Shown: positions 60,491 to 64,000 of the stretch, piece after piece
Position numbering within the stretch: position 1 is the first letter of the stretch
How the letters are laid out: every line of letters begins with the position of its first letter
Source of the DNA: Thermococcus eurythermalis
GTDB lineage: Archaea > Methanobacteriota_B > Thermococci > Thermococcales > Thermococcaceae
Assembly (NCBI RefSeq): GCF_000769655.1
Contig: NZ_CP008887.1
Location: forward strand, 124,001-188,000
Direction: 5' to 3'
Length of the DNA: 64,000 nt
The notes under the pieces: model-generated
The model's database searches: none
What the model was told of the DNA's origin: nothing
What the model saw: the letters and a program-made list of their open reading frames with translations, nothing else
Made by a program: the position numbers and the translations under genes

Positions 60491-61417
60491 ATGACCCTCT
60501 ACGACCGCTTTGGAAGGCCAGTAACGAACCTCAGGATTTCGCTCACGCAGGAGTGCAACTTCCGCTGCTTCTTCTGCCACCGCGAGGGCCAGAGGTTTTT
60601 GGCCGCGAATGAAATGACCCCCGAGGAAATCGAGAGGCTCGTCAGGATAGCTTCCCGCTTTGGGATAAGGAAGGTTAAGCTCACAGGCGGTGAGCCGACC
60701 GTTAGGGAGGACATCCTCGAAATCGTTCGGAGGATAAAGCCCTACGTGATTGACCTGAGCATGACGACCAACGGGAGCCGGCTTAAGGAGCTCGCAAAGC
60801 CACTCGCAAAAGCGGGACTCGACAGGGTGAACGTCTCACTCCACAGCCTCAAACCGGACGTTTACCGCAGGATTACCGGCGTTGACATGCTTGAAACCGT
60901 TCTGGAGGGCATAGAGGAGGCCGTGAAGTATCTCAGCCCCGTCAAGCTCAACATGACGGTCATGAGGGGCCTCAACGACGGCGAGATATGGGACATGGTC
61001 AAGTTCGCCGCGAAGACTGGAGCAATACTCCAGCTGATAGAGCTCGAAGCGCCGAGGGAGATGACCGAGACCAAGTTCTTTAAGAAGTACTTCTATCCGC
61101 TCAGGCCGGTTGAGAAGGAGCTCGAAAAGAGAGCCGTTGAAATCCGCGAGAGAACGATGCACAGGCGGAGGAAGTACTTCATCCCGACCGACTACGGCAT
61201 AGCCGAGGTCGAGGTCGTTAGGGCGATGCACAACACGGTCTTCTGCGCCAACTGCACCCGCTTGAGGGTCACTTCCGACGGCAAGTTCAAGACGTGTCTG
61301 CTGAGGAAGGACGACCTTATAGACTTCCTAACGGCGATGAGGAACGGCGCAAGCGATGAAGAAATCGCGGAAATACTCCACCAGGCCGTCCTGATGAGAG
61401 AGCCTTATTGGAAATAG
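60491..61417 (+). CDS. moaA: GTP 3',8-cyclase MoaA
   Basis: Radical SAM enzyme for the first step of molybdopterin/tungstopterin synthesis. N-terminal cluster motif [15 protein letters not shown] motif [20 protein letters not shown], and the C-terminal second-cluster cysteines CANCTRLRV...CLLR are all present. Normal length at 308 residues. The TATA-like CCTTTTTTAAAAG (about 60453-60465) and GGTGTTGCC precede the ATG. It supplies the cofactor the formate dehydrogenase-like enzyme needs. Confidence 0.96.
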   Translation: MTLYDRFGRPVTNLRISLTQECNFRCFFCHREGQRFLAANEMTPEEIERLVRIASRFGIRKVKLTGGEPTVREDILEIVRRIKPYVIDLSMTTNGSRLKELAKPLAKAGLDRVNVSLHSLKPDVYRRITGVDMLETVLEGIEEAVKYLSPVKLNMTVMRGLNDGEIWDMVKFAAKTGAILQLIELEAPREMTETKFFKKYFYPLRPVEKELEKRAVEIRERTMHRRRKYFIPTDYGIAEVEVVRAMHNTVFCANCTRLRVTSDGKFKTCLLRKDDLIDFLTAMRNGASDEEIAEILHQAVLMREPYWK

Positions 61418-61578
61418 TTTGGCATTGGATGCCCTGGACATATTGGCCTTCAATTAGATATTCATCGAAATTTTTTAAAATTCGTCTTAACGCATGGGTT
61501 TGATAGAAATGGAAAAACATTTAAACTATTTTGTAGATACCACAAGCAAGTTTGGAAATACTGCGGTGCGGTGGGGTT

Positions 61579-62457
61579 ATGTATCAAAACATTCCAGGGC
61601 TCCTATCGGGATTTGCACTTGTGACAATTGGACTGCACCTTATTTGGATAGCACTCAAGTACTACAAGGCCCTCGAAAAGCCCGGGAAAAAGTTAGCTTG
61701 GAGATTCTTGATTTCGATATCGCTCTTTACTGTAGGTTCAATTGGGGTCGTCATAGACTCTCTAACCGAAATCCAATTATGGTTCATCATGGCCATCATT
61801 TATCCAATCTCCTACTTTATTTTGGCCTCCTCAGTTGGATTCTACCTTAAGGCCCTGCTCTCAAAGCAGGCGAAGCCAATAAAGCCCCACAAGAAGGCGC
61901 CGGTTCTCCCAATATCCGGAGCATACTCCTTGAGGAAGCCCGTAACACCCCAAACGCTGGCATACCTGTCGAGGATTTCAAGCGGACTGCTCGTCATCAG
62001 CAGGACAAAGAAGGAGAGGTGGGTCAAAAAATATCGGCTTGAGCCGGATGAGTTCGTATGGCTGAGCAATATGGAGGAAGAAACTGCAATCAGCCCCACA
62101 AAGCTCCACGTGATTCAGGGCAAGATACTCCAGTTTCTGAACGGGAGCGGAGGAAAAGCAGTGGTGTATATGGAGGGGGTTGAATATCTGGTAATCTACA
62201 ACGACTTTCCCCCAGTTGCAAAGTTCCTGTTCTCGGTCAAAGACTACGTTATTTCCCATAAATCGGTGCTTATCTCTTATATCCCCCATGGCATCCTGGA
62301 TAAGTCACAAGAGAGCATTATTCTAAAAGAGTTCAAGGAAGCGGAGGAGGAAGAACTACTTAACGAAATCTCCCAAAAACTCCTAGTAACAATGGTGGAA
62401 CAGAGGGAAAGTGCTAGTGTCGATGAACAAGAAAATGTCATGTCAAACAGTGAATGA
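61579..62457 (+). CDS. Three-helix membrane protein with DUF835 domain
   Basis: 292 residues: three hydrophobic helices in residues 1-95 (LLSGFALVTIGLHLIWIALKY, FLISISLFTVGSIGVVIDSL, FIMAIIYPISYFILASSVGF), a basic proline-rich linker, then DUF835 (LVISRTKKERWVKKY, AVVYMEGVEYLVIYNDFPPVAKFLF). The ATG of MYQNIPG follows GGTGGGGTT; a TTG nine codons upstream is less likely. TATA-like ACATTTAAAC is at about 61518-61527. It stands in tandem with a second, frameshifted DUF835 gene. Confidence 0.8.
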   Translation: MYQNIPGLLSGFALVTIGLHLIWIALKYYKALEKPGKKLAWRFLISISLFTVGSIGVVIDSLTEIQLWFIMAIIYPISYFILASSVGFYLKALLSKQAKPIKPHKKAPVLPISGAYSLRKPVTPQTLAYLSRISSGLLVISRTKKERWVKKYRLEPDEFVWLSNMEEETAISPTKLHVIQGKILQFLNGSGGKAVVYMEGVEYLVIYNDFPPVAKFLFSVKDYVISHKSVLISYIPHGILDKSQESIILKEFKEAEEEELLNEISQKLLVTMVEQRESASVDEQENVMSNSE

Positions 62458-62573
62458 TGGCCCCAGCAGGGGTACTTTTGGAGCCGTACTGCAGTCTTGG
62501 AGACGCGAACAAGCACCCGCCGTAGAGTAGAAAGGTTTTTTGGGGAGCGATGCAAAGTTTTAATGGTGGAACA

Positions 62574-63555
62574 GTGGAGCTAAACAACCTCTCGCCGTAT
62601 CTTTCAGGGATAATGCTGATTCTCATAGGCCTCTATGGTATGGTTAGGTCGTACCAAGAGTGGAGACTGCATGACGAGCCAGCCAAACGGCTTGCCCTAG
62701 TCCTAATGGTCTCATTCGCCCTGTTTGGGATCGTCGGAGGAGTTAGTATAATCATGCTTATCGCCATTGACCCCGAGTTCTGGGTCATTGAGGCAACTGC
62801 AATCACTTCGGGGTATCTTCTCCTGGTGTATGCAACGCTGAGCATGCTCCCGTCTGAGAACAATCCAGAAAAAACCCAGGACAGGAGGAGCAGAGGAAAA
62901 ACTCGAAAGACAGAGGGTAAAAAAGGTAAAACTTCCCCTCCCCTCTGCGGGGGTAGTGAAGTCCCGCAAAGACGCTGTATTACTCCTTAGGGCAATAGCA
63001 AACTATGCTGGCCGCCCCATCCTTGTCATTGGAAGGGAGCACCCCGATGAGTGGGTCGAAAGGGCGGGCATAGAACCCGACGAGTACATATGGCTTACAA
63101 GGGTTGAGCACAGAAAGGCCGTGAGTCCGAGCAGCCTGCATGTTCTCACAGGAAAAGTTGAGGCATTCCTAAAGGGTAAGCCGGGAGGTGTGGTCTACAT
63201 TGAGGGAGTTGAGTATATGCTCTTTTACTCCGACTTCAAAGCCGTTGCAAAGTTTTTGTTCACAATCCGGGACATGGCAATAATGGAGAATGCCCACATA
63301 ATCCTTCTAGTAGATGAAAACACGATGTCCCCAGAACAGACGGCAATACTAAAAAAAGAGTTCGAGGAAATAGACGTAGAAGATGCCCTCGAAAAGCTGA
63401 TGGGCCCTGCACTGTTTGGAGCTATTCCCAGCGAAAAACGGAGGGGCAACAATGCCAGCCCTGAAAGTCCCGAAGAAGGAAGCGGAGCCGGTGAAGAGAA
63501 AGCTGAAGAATCTGGGTCTCTACGACGGGAAGAGGAGACCGAGGAGAGAAAGTGA
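62574..63555 (+). pseudogene. DUF835 membrane protein, frameshifted at an A6 run
   Basis: A paralogue of the preceding gene split into two frames. The first reads three helices (GIMLILIGLYGMVRSY and so on) to LPSENNPEK, then drifts into an unlikely basic tail ending at 62990. The +1 frame from about 62876 reads TGGAEEKLERQRVKKVKLPL and the full DUF835 (PILVIGREHPDEW, GVVYIEGVEYMLFYSDF, KFLFTIRDMAI) to 63555. Removing one A from AAAAAA (62868-62874) joins them. The start could be GTG at 62574 (after GGTGG) or ATG at 62550. The 3' end overlaps the Trm5 gene by 104 bp. Sequence error or real decay cannot be told apart. Confidence 0.6.
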
Positions 63556-64000
63556 TTTCGTCCTTCTGCCTGTAGTTGAGGACGAGAGAATTTATTCCCT
63601 CGGCTACGAGGTTTTACCAATTGAGCTCCCCCTCAGGCCGGAGAGACAGATTTACAAGAACCTTGAGAGCGTCCTTGCGGAGAGGCTGAGCGAGGAGGAG
63701 CTGAGGCACCTCAGGCGCTACGACGTGGTTGGGGACATAGCGGTAATCCAGATACCGCCCGAGCTGGAGCACCGCGTTGACGACATCGTCTGGGGACTGA
63801 GAAAGGTTCACCCTTTTCTGAAGGTCGTCGCAAAGAAGGGCTTCCACGAGGGGGCCTTCAGGATAAGGGACTACTCGATAATCTGGGGCGAGAAAAGGCT
63901 TGAGACAGTCCACAGGGAGAACGGCGTCGAGATTAAGGTTGATTTGAGCAAGGCATTCTTCAACCCGCGGATGAAGGGAGAACGCTATCGGCTGGCCCAG
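63452..64000 (+). CDS. trm5: Trm5-family tRNA(guanine37-N1)-methyltransferase (partial, cut by window end)
   Basis: The 183 residues visible begin MPALKVPKKEAEPVKRKLKN, then VLLPVVEDERIYSLGYEVLPI, the D1/D2 region of archaeal Trm5, and AFFNPRMKGERYRLAQ just before the window ends. The SAM-binding domain is outside the window. Members methylate G37 of tRNA, and the Trm5a/Taw22 form also methylates the wyosine precursor; which form this is cannot be fixed from the N-terminal part. GGAGGGG precedes the ATG. It overlaps the upstream DUF835 reading frame by 104 bp. Confidence 0.8.
   Translation, partial: MPALKVPKKEAEPVKRKLKNLGLYDGKRRPRRESDFVLLPVVEDERIYSLGYEVLPIELPLRPERQIYKNLESVLAERLSEEELRHLRRYDVVGDIAVIQIPPELEHRVDDIVWGLRKVHPFLKVVAKKGFHEGAFRIRDYSIIWGEKRLETVHRENGVEIKVDLSKAFFNPRMKGERYRLAQ

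Overview
The window is a stretch of a Thermococcus-type (Thermococcales, Euryarchaeota) chromosome. The evidence is internally consistent: a 16S–tRNA-Ala(TGC)–23S operon without a linked 5S, class I lysyl-tRNA synthetase, the proteasome-activating nucleotidase, a thermosome subunit, RadB, FAU-1, Taw3 and Trm5-type tRNA modification enzymes, TATA-box promoters about 25-30 nt before starts, and Shine-Dalgarno sequences of the GGTGAT/GGAGGT kind. Several blocks (plant-type asparaginase–MFS–radical SAM; PAN–Rio2) have the gene order I remember from T. kodakarensis. Many starts were moved from the longest ORF to an ATG or GTG placed 4-8 nt after a GGTG-type ribosome site.

Layout. 1-15.2 kb is cofactor and nucleotide metabolism: purF, a formate dehydrogenase-like alpha subunit, pdxT-pdxS (PLP), a sugar-phosphate nucleotidylyltransferase, the NAD genes nadC, nadA and nadB with a DUF4143 ATPase inserted, an ABC-2 exporter pair, and guaB. 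15.2-20.6 kb holds a small frameshifted gene, a C/D-box guide RNA gene, an Upf1-like helicase, taw3, a 7TM-DUF835 protein and DUF1464. 20.8-27.8 kb has the thermosome, a secreted protein, the anaerobic ribonucleotide reductase pair nrdG-nrdD, a TPR protein and EF-1 beta with a zinc ribbon. 27.9-28.9 kb is a gene-free degenerate tandem-repeat region ending at tRNA-Arg(CCG).

29-36.9 kb carries a BlaI-type regulator with an M48 membrane protease, dCMP deaminase, a HAD–GT2 fusion with DUF2304, a MraY/GPT-like transferase, a solitary Cas6, PAN and Rio2. 36.9-47.9 kb contains a probable lipoyl-synthase radical SAM protein, transporters, asparaginase, an AbrB-PhoU protein, IorB, LysS and lipid/phosphatase genes. 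48-53.2 kb is the rRNA operon. 53.2-64 kb has prs, DUF1614/ASCH, radB, a DUF234 ATPase, FAU-1, moaA, two DUF835 membrane proteins (the second frameshifted) and the start of a Trm5-family gene cut by the window edge.

Functional links: MoaA supplies the pterin needed by the formate dehydrogenase-like enzyme; PurF, Prs and GuaB are purine steps; NadA/B/C form the de novo NAD route; Taw3 and Trm5 both act on position 37 of tRNA-Phe. The guide RNA at 15.55 kb is complementary to the 16S rRNA encoded at 52.8 kb. No complete CRISPR array, prophage or insertion sequence was seen. The most unusual signals are the guide RNA, the three DUF835 proteins (one with an inverted repeat over its TATA box), the BlaI–M48 pair, the repeat array beside tRNA-Arg, and two homopolymer frameshifts.
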